IMG/VR virus record: IMGVR_UViG_3300033153_002955 | Coordinates: 1 to 30,489 of that record | Reading direction: 5' to 3' (one strand) | DNA length: 30,489 bases | Source of the DNA: a virus | Part shown: one piece after another, positions 20,894 through 28,132 of the stretch | Numbering within the stretch: position 1 is the stretch's first letter | How the letters are laid out: the number at the start of each line of letters is the position of its first letter | Made by a program: the position numbers and the translations under genes | Notes under the pieces: generated by a model | What the model saw: only the letters and a program-made list of their open reading frames with translations | The model's database searches: none | Told to the model about the DNA's origin: nothing

Positions 20894-21187
20894 TTAAAAA
20901 GGATAATCCTCTGAAACTGATTTTAAATTAGCATTATCTGAATCTGATGATTCGGTTTTTTCTTTTTCCGGCTTCCAAGTGTTAACCAAAACTGAAACAT
21001 CCTTGCCATAGTTATCAGGTTCTTGCTTATCAGATACATTTAACTTGATATACTTCTTTCCGTTGTATTCAAAGATATGTTCTGATGGAAGATCACTTAG
21101 GTTAATGGTTACCGCTCTGAATGTTCCATATTGTCCGGTAACTTTCTTACCACCTCCTGCGTAAATTGTTTTTTTTGGTTCTGACAT
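20894..21187 (-). CDS. SSB-like small protein with acidic C-terminal tip
   Basis: The 97-residue protein has a strand-rich core (TGQYGTFRAVTINLSDLPSE, HIFEYNGKKYIKLNVSDKQE, YGKDVSVLVNTWKPEK) compatible with an OB-like fold, then a Ser/Asp/Glu-rich tail ending SEDYPF. The final acidic-aromatic-Pro-Phe tip imitates the bacterial SSB C-terminus (DDIPF), which binds primase, nucleases and RecO. It lies between the annealing protein and the RecE-like exonuclease, as single-strand-binding proteins do in such modules. The fold itself is not proved by motif, so SSB is likely but not certain. Confidence 0.6.
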   Translation of the reverse strand: MSEPKKTIYAGGGKKVTGQYGTFRAVTINLSDLPSEHIFEYNGKKYIKLNVSDKQEPDNYGKDVSVLVNTWKPEKEKTESSDSDNANLKSVSEDYPF

Positions 21188-21197
21188 TTTATTTGAT

Positions 21198-21689
21198 TTA
21201 AAAATTAAATTTTTCTTTGATTGTTGCTCGATATTCTTTTTTCATTCGAAAATTCTTGACAACTGATTCCGCTTGTTTTTTTGTTCCTTGTAATGTTGAT
21301 CGCAATTGAGATTCTGTCAACCAAGAGCGATCATCTTTTGTTTTTTCTTGGTTGTGTATTGCGTTTTGCATCTCTTGTGCTGAAGCAATAGATGTATCTA
21401 TTCCAATTCCTAAATAACCCAATGCTCTTCCTAATGCTGATGTAAAACCATTTTCAACGAATGATGTTTTGTTGATGTAACTCGAATCCCTGTATTCTTG
21501 TGCGTGTGCAGAAGAAATAACATTGCCTTTCTCATTTGATATCTCAACATAAAATACACCTTCGTTTTCATTCATTAGATGAATTGTTTCCTTAATCGAC
21601 CAACCATCGTATTTTTGGTTTTCTCTAAAATGTTTTAAACGTTCATTGACTGTTATATATTCCTTCCCTTTGATGTTTATTGATTTCAT
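21198..21689 (-). CDS. Single-strand annealing protein, Erf/Rad52-like superfamily
   Basis: The 163-residue protein includes YDGWSIKETIHLMNENEGVF, a strand pair (YVEISNEKGNVISSAHAQEY), and the strong motif FVENGFTSALGRALGYLGIG at about residues 79-98. The xENGxTSAxGRALxxLGIGI pattern is typical of phage Erf/Sak-type annealing proteins. The C-terminal tail (RSWLTESQLRSTLQGTKKQA) is helical. Partner of the RecE-like exonuclease encoded downstream; together they would repair or recombine phage DNA ends. The exact subfamily is not certain. Confidence 0.75.
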   Translation of the reverse strand: MKSINIKGKEYITVNERLKHFRENQKYDGWSIKETIHLMNENEGVFYVEISNEKGNVISSAHAQEYRDSSYINKTSFVENGFTSALGRALGYLGIGIDTSIASAQEMQNAIHNQEKTKDDRSWLTESQLRSTLQGTKKQAESVVKNFRMKKEYRATIKEKFNF

Positions 21690-21877
21690 ATGCCTAAGTT
21701 TAACAATTTAAAATTCAATTTTTTTAATGCGATCACTTCACCGACTGTTAATGTATCCGGACTTTTTAACTTTGATTTTAAAGTTGGCATCGTCATTCCT
21801 AATAATTCGCAAACTTCATAACGCTTTAATTGTAAGCGTTTCATATCGTTTATGAATTCCATTTCAAAACTGTTCAT
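21686..21877 (-). CDS. Small helix-turn-helix protein
   Basis: The 63-residue protein is a single XRE-type or Cro-like HTH: FINDMKRLQLKRYEVCELLG then MTMPTLKSKLKSPDTLTVGE and VIALKKLNFKLL. The recognition helix would be around TMPTLKSKLK. It is too small for a repressor with a dimerisation domain, so a Cro-like or early regulator is likely. It begins 3 nt before the end of the next upstream gene's stop region and overlaps the annealing gene by 4 nt, at the start of the early operon. Confidence 0.7.
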   Translation of the reverse strand: MNSFEMEFINDMKRLQLKRYEVCELLGMTMPTLKSKLKSPDTLTVGEVIALKKLNFKLLNLGI

Positions 21878-21879
21878 AT

Positions 21880-22158
21880 CTATTTATTTTGGATTTGTTT
21901 TTCTATTTTATTTAATATCGTTTTTGCGTTTTTGCAAGTATAATAGCTTCTATCCTTTCTAAGCATTTTAAACCCCTTTTTTTGAATCAAATCATTGTAA
22001 TGAATGACTAAGTTGTCATTGCTTAAATTAAGTTCTAAATATCGCTTTTCTGAGAAGATGCCTCTTATTCTTATTTTACCATCTACAAAGTGATTGATTT
22101 GAAAATAAGATTTTTCGATTTCTGTGTTTCTCGTGTAAGTAAAGTTGATAAATTCCAT
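21880..22158 (-). CDS. 92-residue hypothetical early protein
   Basis: Start chosen at ATG 22158 (MEFINFTYTRNTEIEKSYFQ). A TTG at 22191 in frame overlaps the -7 box and is rejected. The protein has strand-rich segments (DGKIRIRGIFSEKRYLELNL, SNDNLVIHYNDLIQKKGFKM) and a basic C-terminal helix (CKNAKTILNKIEKQIQNK). No family recognised. It is first in the early operon from the promoter at 22189-22196. Confidence 0.6.
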   Translation of the reverse strand: MEFINFTYTRNTEIEKSYFQINHFVDGKIRIRGIFSEKRYLELNLSNDNLVIHYNDLIQKKGFKMLRKDRSYYTCKNAKTILNKIEKQIQNK

Positions 22159-22188
22159 AATCTTTTTGATTTTGTTTCTGCAAAAATA

Positions 22189-22196
22189 CAAATATA
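22189..22196 (-). promoter_or_regulatory. Early operon promoter (TATATTTG)
   Basis: Minus strand TATATTTG, 30 nt before ATG 22158, directly downstream of a terminator. It probably drives the block 22158 to about 19144 (HTH, annealing protein, SSB-like, exonuclease, DnaA-nuclease). Confidence 0.7.
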
Positions 22197-22231
22197 TTTT
22201 AAGATTTAAACTATATTTTTTAAAATAATGT

Positions 22232-22259
22232 AAAAAAAAAGGGATCGTAATGATCCCCT
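22232..22259 (-). terminator. Intrinsic terminator (GGGATC/GATCCC stem)
   Basis: Minus strand GGGATC (pairs GATCCC), ATTAC loop, nine T. Almost the same hairpin as at 4947 and 5363. Confidence 0.9.
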
Positions 22260-22280
22260 TTATTTTAATTAAAATAGTGT

Positions 22281-22442
22281 TTAGATAACTTTAATTGATT
22301 TTAAATCTGCTTTTGTCGACTTTGCCATTGCGTTAGATGATGCTAAAGCTTTTTCTATCGCTTCATTTTCGTTATTAGCTTTGACATTTACTGTCCAAAT
22401 TCCTGCTTCATAACCATAAAAAGATATTTCAAAATTTTTCAT
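22281..22442 (-). CDS. 53-residue hypothetical protein
   Basis: ATG at 22442, TAA at 22281-22283. It starts MKNFEISFYGYEAGIWTVNV, continues KANNENEAIEKALASSNAMA and ends KSTKADLKSIKVI. The beta-strand/helix pattern with a 'A-x-N-E-N-E-A-I-E-K-A' helix resembles small alpha/beta phage proteins. It is 11 nt after the 71-residue gene and directly ahead of a terminator, so the two form a cassette. Confidence 0.55.
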   Translation of the reverse strand: MKNFEISFYGYEAGIWTVNVKANNENEAIEKALASSNAMAKSTKADLKSIKVI

Positions 22443-22453
22443 AATATTTGTTT

Positions 22454-22669
22454 TTATATAAATTCATTTATTAATTCTTTAGCTTCTTTAACAGATATGT
22501 TTGATGTCAAAAAATGCTTGCCATTATTTAAAAAAAATACTCTATCATATTTATCAGTAACGTAAATAGTAAATGTACCAACAAAATAAGTATTGTTTAT
22601 TTTGCTAAAATCTAAATCTAAATCTATTAATGCTTTAGCGATGTTTTTTAAGTTTTTTAAATTATTCAT
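22454..22669 (-). CDS. 71-residue hypothetical protein
   Basis: ATG at 22669. It begins with a helix (MNNLKNLKNIAKALIDLDLD), followed by paired strands (NTYFVGTFTIYVTDKYDRVF) and FLNNGKHFLTSNISVKEAKE. It has its own promoter at 22692-22721 and lies in an accessory cassette between the tail operon terminator and the early operon. No family recognised. Confidence 0.6.
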   Translation of the reverse strand: MNNLKNLKNIAKALIDLDLDFSKINNTYFVGTFTIYVTDKYDRVFFLNNGKHFLTSNISVKEAKELINEFI

Positions 22670-22691
22670 AATTTCTGTGTTTTTGTTGATA

Positions 22692-22721
22692 CAAATCTAA
22701 AAAAATATTTTTAATTACAAA
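22692..22721 (-). promoter_or_regulatory. Promoter with -33 TTTG and -7 TAGATTTG
   Basis: Minus strand TTTG (22718-22721), 18 nt, TAGATTTG (22692-22699), then TATCAACAAAAACA. The best-spaced Bacteroidota-type promoter in the window. It shares the box and downstream bases with the promoters at 5301 and 5626. Confidence 0.75.
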
Positions 22722-22742
22722 CTGTATTTTAAGGAAAAAAAT

Positions 22743-22785
22743 AAAAAAATAAAAAAACCCGGATCAAGCAGATGCCATCACCGGG
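22743..22785 (-). terminator. Intrinsic terminator of the tail operon
   Basis: Minus strand CCCGG, loop with inner GATGGCATC, CCGGG, then T7-A-T7. It lies 25 nt after the last tail gene. Confidence 0.8.
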
Positions 22786-22810
22786 AATACAAACAAAAGA
22801 AAAAAGAATA

Positions 22811-24793
22811 TTATACTTCAAATTTCTGCTTTAATGTCGCAGAAAGATCATCATCTTGATTTGGAACGTGCATTATAACTCTCGATTCATTTGCCTTTAT
22901 ATCGAATCTCATTGCATCTATGTAGCAACTCACCGGTTCTTGCAAAACGGATGTTCCGAAATTAATCCAAATTTTATTGTGCGGCATTAATGGAATGGCA
23001 GTTCTATTGCTCAAAGTTCCTTCATATCTCGGTAGATAATTTCTGTGATCATTTAAAATGTATCTTGGTATTATCTCAGAAATACGTTTCGTTGTATTGT
23101 TAAACTCATCAACTGCCCTTCTGACTTCTAAAATTGAATCGCCTTTGTCGTAATTAACGTGGATAAAATCTGATAATAATGAATCTTCCGATCTGTATTC
23201 ATAACTATAATTTCCGGAGTCCCTTGTAAGTTCAAATGTATTTTTCGAAACATCTGCTTTTATCGTTGCGTTTTGACCAACAATATTTTCATTAAAAATA
23301 TCTAAGAAAACACCGCAAACATTTACATAATCATTATTTGTGCCGATCAACTCAATCTTGCAATTCGTGTAAGTTGATGCAGGAAAAATTGGTGAAATGT
23401 CAGGAATTTCAATGTCGTGTTCAACCCATATAAATTGATTTGTGCGTACTAAATTGTTTACAACAGATGTACTTGTAAATGTATTATTTGCCTCATCAAA
23501 ATAAACTGTTTGCGATCCATTAAAACCACTCAATCTGTATGTTATCGCTCCCGATGGATTTGACAACGATAAATAGGTTAATTTAAACTTGTAATAACCA
23601 TCATTAGATTGTTTTTTTAAGGTAAATAAATCTGATGTAACTGTTTCGTTGCCAACCCATTTTAAAGATGTATTTGTCTTAAATGGTTCAGTCGTAACAA
23701 ATGATACATTTGAACCGCCTAACTCCCATCCTGCATAAACTCCCGATCTTGGTTCTGACCATTCTAAAAAAGGATTTTGATTTATAAACTCAAATCTGTT
23801 TTCCAACGAATTTACAAATGTTGCTCTATTTAATGGTCTTAACATCTGTTTTGTTAAATCACCATTTATTGGTTTTAAATCCTCAGGTAATTCAAACAAT
23901 ACATTTGTTGTTGTTGTACTTGTTGATCCGCTAAATGGAACTATTTTATATTTAATATTTTCTGAACCATTCGTTTGCAGGAATGATGTTTCAGTATCTC
24001 GAATTGATGTACCTGAATAAGTACCATCCATTAAATCATCTTTAATCGACTGCTCTGAATATGCTGACTTGTTTACTATATACCATCTTCCAAAGGATTG
24101 AAATATTCTTGAATGCGTTAAATTTAGTATTTGTTTTAAAAGTTCTTCGGCATTTAAGAATCTTGATCCATCCTTCATAAATCCATATGGAACATTATTT
24201 GAATCATCAGTATTATCCCAAATTGAAAAATAAATATTATCAGACTCTTCGCCATTTACAAATAATTCGTTTGAATAATAAAACGACAATTCAAGACCTA
24301 AGTTGTTTAAAATCTCTTGAATGTATTCATTTGGATAGTTAACATCTTCAACAACATCACTACCGGACTGTTTGTTAAAGAATGGTATGCTATAATTTGA
24401 TAATGTGCCTAATCCATCGATTGCCAATAATTCAATCAAATAAGGATCACTCTGTACGGATTCTATATATGTATCATTTACAAGCCATCCTTTCCAAATT
24501 GCAGTATAAAAACCACTTATTTGAGCATACACTATAACTTTAAATTCTCGCTCATCATATTCATAAAAATTTAAATATGAAACTGAATCCGTTGTGTAAA
24601 GTTGTATGGTGCAAGTTGATCCTATTATTGGCGAATAAATATCATCTTCTGATGTCCATTCAATAACCACCGGACTTTCAGCACCAATCATATCATCAAC
24701 TGATCCTGAATAATTTTTTTGATGGATTTCAAGCTTGTATGAACCGCCTTTATCATCGCCAAAATTTAAACGATATCTTGCCGAATAACTCAT
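22811..24793 (-). CDS. Tail tip / distal tail protein
   Basis: The 660-residue protein follows the tape-measure gene (sharing one base) and ends the tail operon. The N-terminal part (YKLEIHQKNYSGSVDDMIGA, VIEWTSEDDIYSPIIGSTCT, IWKGWLVNDTYIESVQSDPY) has the tail hub character. The middle includes EELLKQILNLTHSRIFQSFG and GRWYIVNKSAYSEQ, typical of baseplate proteins in Bacteroidota phages. The C-terminal half is beta-rich with a lectin-like or CBM-like appearance (PFLEWSEPRSGVYAGWELGG). It probably closes the tail tube and contributes to host binding. Exact family unassigned. Confidence 0.7.
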   Translation of the reverse strand: MSYSARYRLNFGDDKGGSYKLEIHQKNYSGSVDDMIGAESPVVIEWTSEDDIYSPIIGSTCTIQLYTTDSVSYLNFYEYDEREFKVIVYAQISGFYTAIWKGWLVNDTYIESVQSDPYLIELLAIDGLGTLSNYSIPFFNKQSGSDVVEDVNYPNEYIQEILNNLGLELSFYYSNELFVNGEESDNIYFSIWDNTDDSNNVPYGFMKDGSRFLNAEELLKQILNLTHSRIFQSFGRWYIVNKSAYSEQSIKDDLMDGTYSGTSIRDTETSFLQTNGSENIKYKIVPFSGSTSTTTTNVLFELPEDLKPINGDLTKQMLRPLNRATFVNSLENRFEFINQNPFLEWSEPRSGVYAGWELGGSNVSFVTTEPFKTNTSLKWVGNETVTSDLFTLKKQSNDGYYKFKLTYLSLSNPSGAITYRLSGFNGSQTVYFDEANNTFTSTSVVNNLVRTNQFIWVEHDIEIPDISPIFPASTYTNCKIELIGTNNDYVNVCGVFLDIFNENIVGQNATIKADVSKNTFELTRDSGNYSYEYRSEDSLLSDFIHVNYDKGDSILEVRRAVDEFNNTTKRISEIIPRYILNDHRNYLPRYEGTLSNRTAIPLMPHNKIWINFGTSVLQEPVSCYIDAMRFDIKANESRVIMHVPNQDDDLSATLKQKFEV

Positions 24794-26550
24794 TAACCTA
24801 TAATTCTATTTCGTGTTTTGTTTGCCCTCTGCAAAGCCAATATTAAATCCTGACCTTGCAACCTAAAATCACCCGATAGTTGATTACTCATCATTGTTCT
24901 ATTGGCATTTAATCTGCCCATTGATCTTGATGGTGATATTGATTTCGGAATAAAGGATTGACTACCTAAAGCAGACCTCCCTGATAAACCGCTTATGTCC
25001 CCAATTCCCGATAATGCACCAAATAATGATCCAAAACTAATTCCTGCACCGGGAAAAATTGCACCAATACCCAACGCTAACGCTCCCGATACAATTGCCG
25101 CAGTTATTAATTTTTTAATCAATTTTCCAAGCATATCCATCAACTGTTTAAAGAATGGTTCACCTTCACCGATTGTTTCAAAAATACCCATTAGCGATTG
25201 ACCAAATCCAACCGCAAAACTTTCTGATAATCTTAATCTATTATTTATTTTTTGCAATGAATTATCTAAAATATTAATATCCTCTGATGCAGTTGCACCT
25301 TCAGTATCAAAACCTTGTAAACCTACTGATGTTATTGAATTTGATACTGTTGCTAATTTTCTTCCGGTATTATCTATTGACTTTGATAAACCATCATAAC
25401 CAAGTTTTAATGAATTTAAATATTCAGTAGCTTTCTGTTTCGCTAAATTTGACTTTTCTTGTTCTGTTTTTTCTTTGTGCAATTTTTTAGCTAAACTTTC
25501 AGTTTGCAAAGCAAAAAATCTTGCAGGATCACCTGCGGATTTTATAAAATTTATAAATGTTGTTAATCTATCTGTTACCGGATTTAACTGATAAAGCAAC
25601 TCAGTAGTTGCAATTGTTACTGCCGATATTAATGTTACAAATAAACCGATTGGTGATATTATAGCACCTACAACAATTGATAAATTCCCGAATGCAGTAA
25701 TTAATAATGGCAACCCTGCGGTTAGCAATCCAATAGTCATTACTATTTTTTTAGTTTGATCATCAAAATTTTTAAATTTTTGGATAATATCATTTGCCTT
25801 TGTAACTGCACTCGTAAACAATGGCAAAATTTCTTTTCCAAAAGTTTGTCCTAATTCCTTTAAACTTTCTTGAAATATCCGCATTTGATTCGCTGAACCA
25901 TCTGATGTCCTCGCAAAATCACCTTGTGCATTTTCAGTTTTCGATAAAATAAATTGATATCGCAGATTAATCTTCTCCGCTTGTGTCATCTCCTTGATAT
26001 TCTTTTTAATACCTTGTTCCATTGCGAATTGCTTCAAGTTGACTTCTGTCATAACAATTCCCAATCTTTTCAATGACTCCGTTTCTCCGGTGAAAACACC
26101 GCTTAAAGCAGTTGTAACCTCTTCTATATTAATATTTTTAAACGATGCCAAATCTCCTGCTAAACCAACCATTGATGTTGATAATAATGATGCATCATCT
26201 CTTGCGATTCCCATTCCCGTAGCCATATCTCCAAATAAAGCAGACATTTCTAAAGTTGAACCTTCAGCAATTCCAAATTGCTTTAAAGTTGTTTTAGCAA
26301 AATCTTTAACATTATCAGAAGATGATCCAAAAGCAACGTCAACTTTATTTAGTGATTCTTCAAAATCACTTGCCATCTTAATGGCTGAACCTCCTAATAT
26401 AGTTAAAGGTAAAGTTACCTTTGTTGACAATGAAGAACCAATGTCTGTTAATTTACCTCCAAAAGATTTTAATTTTGTTGATGCTTGATTAATTCCCCTA
26501 ACTAATCCGGATGTATCGGCAGATACAATTACTCTTAACTTTTGATCCAT
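24793..26550 (-). CDS. Tape measure protein (TP901 core type)
   Basis: The 585-residue protein shows the conserved phage_tail_TP901 core: SALFGDMATGMGIARDDASL at about 109-128, AGDLASFKNINIEEVTTALS, GVFTGETESLKRLGIVMTEV, and QGDFARTSDGSANQMRIFQE. Hydrophobic segments follow (GLLTAGLPLLITAFGNLSIV near 275, and AAIVSGALALGIGAIFPGAG near 490), fitting the part that enters the host membrane. It sets tail length; about 585 residues of helix would suggest a tail of the order of 90 nm, a rough estimate. The ATG lies 4 nt after a TATTTTTG box. Confidence 0.9.
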   Translation of the reverse strand: MDQKLRVIVSADTSGLVRGINQASTKLKSFGGKLTDIGSSLSTKVTLPLTILGGSAIKMASDFEESLNKVDVAFGSSSDNVKDFAKTTLKQFGIAEGSTLEMSALFGDMATGMGIARDDASLLSTSMVGLAGDLASFKNINIEEVTTALSGVFTGETESLKRLGIVMTEVNLKQFAMEQGIKKNIKEMTQAEKINLRYQFILSKTENAQGDFARTSDGSANQMRIFQESLKELGQTFGKEILPLFTSAVTKANDIIQKFKNFDDQTKKIVMTIGLLTAGLPLLITAFGNLSIVVGAIISPIGLFVTLISAVTIATTELLYQLNPVTDRLTTFINFIKSAGDPARFFALQTESLAKKLHKEKTEQEKSNLAKQKATEYLNSLKLGYDGLSKSIDNTGRKLATVSNSITSVGLQGFDTEGATASEDINILDNSLQKINNRLRLSESFAVGFGQSLMGIFETIGEGEPFFKQLMDMLGKLIKKLITAAIVSGALALGIGAIFPGAGISFGSLFGALSGIGDISGLSGRSALGSQSFIPKSISPSRSMGRLNANRTMMSNQLSGDFRLQGQDLILALQRANKTRNRIIG

Positions 26551-26554
26551 ATAG

Positions 26555-26562
26555 CAAAAATA
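26555..26562 (-). promoter_or_regulatory. Leaderless promoter (TATTTTTG, 4 nt before ATG)
   Basis: Minus strand TTG, 17 nt, TATTTTTG, CTAT, ATG 26550. With a -33 TTG at accepted spacing this is the best supported of the four leaderless promoters. Confidence 0.6.
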
Positions 26563-26910
26563 CTAAATTAATGGCTTATCAATTTTTTTGGTTGCATTCT
26601 CAACTTTCTTTAGAAATGCTTCATATTGTTCCTTAGTAGATTTGGGTTTTCCTTTTCTTGAAATTTTATCTTGTGGTAGCTTAAATAAATCTTCGGGTTT
26701 TACCATTTGCGATCTTTTTGTCGCATTGGTATTATATAGTATTGTAGCTAAATACCTTGTTTGTTCCCATTGTTTATTTGAAGAAATGGTATAAGATTCA
26801 CCTAACAATTGATTTTCCTTCCAAGTATAAATCCAAAAATCGTTTGGAGAAATTCCAACTTGACCAATATAGAAATCTAAAACATCATCCCAAGTTAGGG
26901 ATTCATCTAT
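26563..26910 (-). CDS. Tail assembly chaperone, frameshift extension (gpT-like)
   Basis: This frame has no good start of its own; a TTG at 26808 exists but the open frame extends upstream through KIDESLTWDDVLDFYIGQ and VGISPNDFWIYTWKENQ to the A10 tract. It is entered by a -1 frameshift from the upstream gene, adding 115 residues for a fusion of about 239. The later part (SSNKQWEQTRYLATILYNTN) carries the helical, W-x-Q-T-R pattern common to gpT-like extensions. In lambda the G and GT forms chaperone the tape measure. It is immediately followed by the tape-measure gene. Confidence 0.8.
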   Translation of the reverse strand: MDESLTWDDVLDFYIGQVGISPNDFWIYTWKENQLLGESYTISSNKQWEQTRYLATILYNTNATKRSQMVKPEDLFKLPQDKISRKGKPKSTKEQYEAFLKKVENATKKIDKPLI

Positions 26911-26919
26911 TTTTTTTTT
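26907..26919 (-). other. Programmed -1 frameshift site (A10 run before TAG)
   Basis: The minus strand reads CCC, ten A, TAG. The zero frame stops at TAG 26907-26909. Slipping back one base on A-AAA-AAA continues into ATA-GAT-GAA and the long frame to 26563. Location at the end of the gpG-like gene is the standard one. Confidence 0.85.
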
Positions 26920-27281
26920 GGGTTATCTTCCCTTCTTTGGATGCCTCCGTTTAAATCGTTTCCAAGTATTCTGCTCTCCATCATAGCCATAACAATTTGG
27001 TCAAGTTTATCAGAATCTAAGTCTTCCATCCAAGCACCAACTTTGAATTCATTATAATCTATTTCGTTTCCTTCCTCTTGATCGTATGCTAATAAACCTG
27101 AATAAATCAATGTTCGGATTGTGGACAATTTAACACCGCCCTCAAATACATTTCCAATTTCATCAAGCTTAATATCTAAGATGTCGGTAAAGTTTGCCCA
27201 AAAGTTCATTGAGAAATGAAGCGTTCTGTTTTTACCTCCTAATTTTGTAGAAAAATATCCTCTTCTTTTGTTTTTCGCCAT
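26907..27281 (-). CDS. Tail assembly chaperone (gpG-like)
   Basis: The 124-residue protein starts with a basic stretch (MAKNKRRGYFSTKLGGKNRT) and then has LHFSMNFWANFTDILDIKLD, FEGGVKLSTIRTLIYSGLLA and EFKVGAWMEDLDSDKLDQIV, a helical layout that fits the first tail chaperone between tail tube and tape measure. It ends with KKK encoded by the A-tract. A fraction of ribosomes should shift to make the longer product. Confidence 0.8.
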   Translation of the reverse strand: MAKNKRRGYFSTKLGGKNRTLHFSMNFWANFTDILDIKLDEIGNVFEGGVKLSTIRTLIYSGLLAYDQEEGNEIDYNEFKVGAWMEDLDSDKLDQIVMAMMESRILGNDLNGGIQRREDNPKKK

Positions 27282-27329
27282 AAAATAAAGTTTTGGCGAT
27301 CTCGATAAAAGACCGCCAATTATTAAGGT

Positions 27330-27752
27330 TTAATTTGTCGCTGATGTAATTGCTCCGGTTGATGTAATTGATCCGCTAAATGATACCGGACTCTCCATCT
27401 CAGCAGTATAATCTACTGATGACAAAAAACCTTCGCCCGAATACACAACATCTCCGGTTTCATCAGTTCCAAAACTAAAATCAATCTTTTGTCTTGAAAT
27501 TACAAAACCCATTAACGTATCAATATCCATTGAATCGGAATAATCAACCAATCCATCAAATGTGATCTCCGCTGATTTTACTCCTGCAATCACTTCTTGC
27601 CATCCGCTCGAATCTTTTGTTGTCGCAATTGGAAGATCATTTGATAATGATATTGAACAAGATGTTGTATGTCCTATTGTCGCTAAGGTACCACCATCAG
27701 CGATGACTTTTAAAATTAAATTAGTTCCGTTAAAAGTTCCTGATGTTGCCAT
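27330..27752 (-). CDS. Major tail tube protein
   Basis: The 140-residue beta-rich protein fits the phage tail tube family: TSGTFNGTNLILKVIADGG, IGHTTSCSISLSNDLPIATT, KDSSGWQEVIAGVKSAEITF, DGLVDYSDSMDIDTLMGFVI, and the C-terminal YTAEMESPVSFSGSITSTGA. The KxSxGWxExIxGxKS motif is diagnostic. It builds the tube through which DNA leaves. It has its own promoter (27776-27783) with a well-spaced -33 TTG, as expected for a highly expressed protein. Confidence 0.92.
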   Translation of the reverse strand: MATSGTFNGTNLILKVIADGGTLATIGHTTSCSISLSNDLPIATTKDSSGWQEVIAGVKSAEITFDGLVDYSDSMDIDTLMGFVISRQKIDFSFGTDETGDVVYSGEGFLSSVDYTAEMESPVSFSGSITSTGAITSATN

Positions 27753-27775
27753 AACTTATTTTTTAATATTTTAAA

Positions 27776-27783
27776 CAAAGATA
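27776..27783 (-). promoter_or_regulatory. Promoter of the tail tube gene (TATCTTTG)
   Basis: Minus strand TTG, 21 nt, TATCTTTG, then an A/T leader of about 23 nt to ATG 27752. Both elements match the Flavobacterium-type consensus. Confidence 0.7.
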
Positions 27784-27789
27784 ATTAAT

Positions 27790-28131
27790 TTATTCATCAT
27801 AAGTCAATCCAAAAAAATTGTGCATATAATGATTTAGTCCGGTCAATAAATATTGTTGCCAACCATCCGGATAAATTGGTTCATCATTATCATCTAAATC
27901 TAACCCTTTCCATAAAACATCCACAGAATATTTATCAGATAAAATTGGCGGTGTAATTTCATTTCCTTCTTCATCATATTCGCCCTCATCTAAAGGAAGA
28001 AAACCCAACTTAACAATTGTATGCTTGTGATTTGGATAAACAATACCATCTTCTTCGATAGTTGGCAGAGCTTTTATTAGATCATCTGCTTGTTGCTTGG
28101 AATCGAATGTATATTTTCTGTAATATCTCAT
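27790..28131 (-). CDS. 113-residue phage protein of unknown role
   Basis: The protein begins MRYYRKYTFDSKQQADDLIK, followed by a strand-rich, acidic body (GFLPLDEGEYDEEGNEITPP, KYSVDVLWKGLDLDDNDEPI, YPDGWQQYLLTGLNHYMHNF). It lies between the LamG-type tail protein and the tail tube promoter. Similar small acidic proteins with a Trp-Lys-Gly centre accompany tail genes in Bacteroidota phages, but I cannot name a family. It probably is a virion or assembly component. Confidence 0.6.
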   Translation of the reverse strand: MRYYRKYTFDSKQQADDLIKALPTIEEDGIVYPNHKHTIVKLGFLPLDEGEYDEEGNEITPPILSDKYSVDVLWKGLDLDDNDEPIYPDGWQQYLLTGLNHYMHNFFGLTYDE

Positions 28132-28132
28132 A

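Noticed and set aside
22159-22191. TTG starts overlapping -7 boxes at 22191 and 5303
   Set aside because: The TTG is the last part of TATATTTG; transcription begins downstream, so only the ATG 33 nt later can be used.
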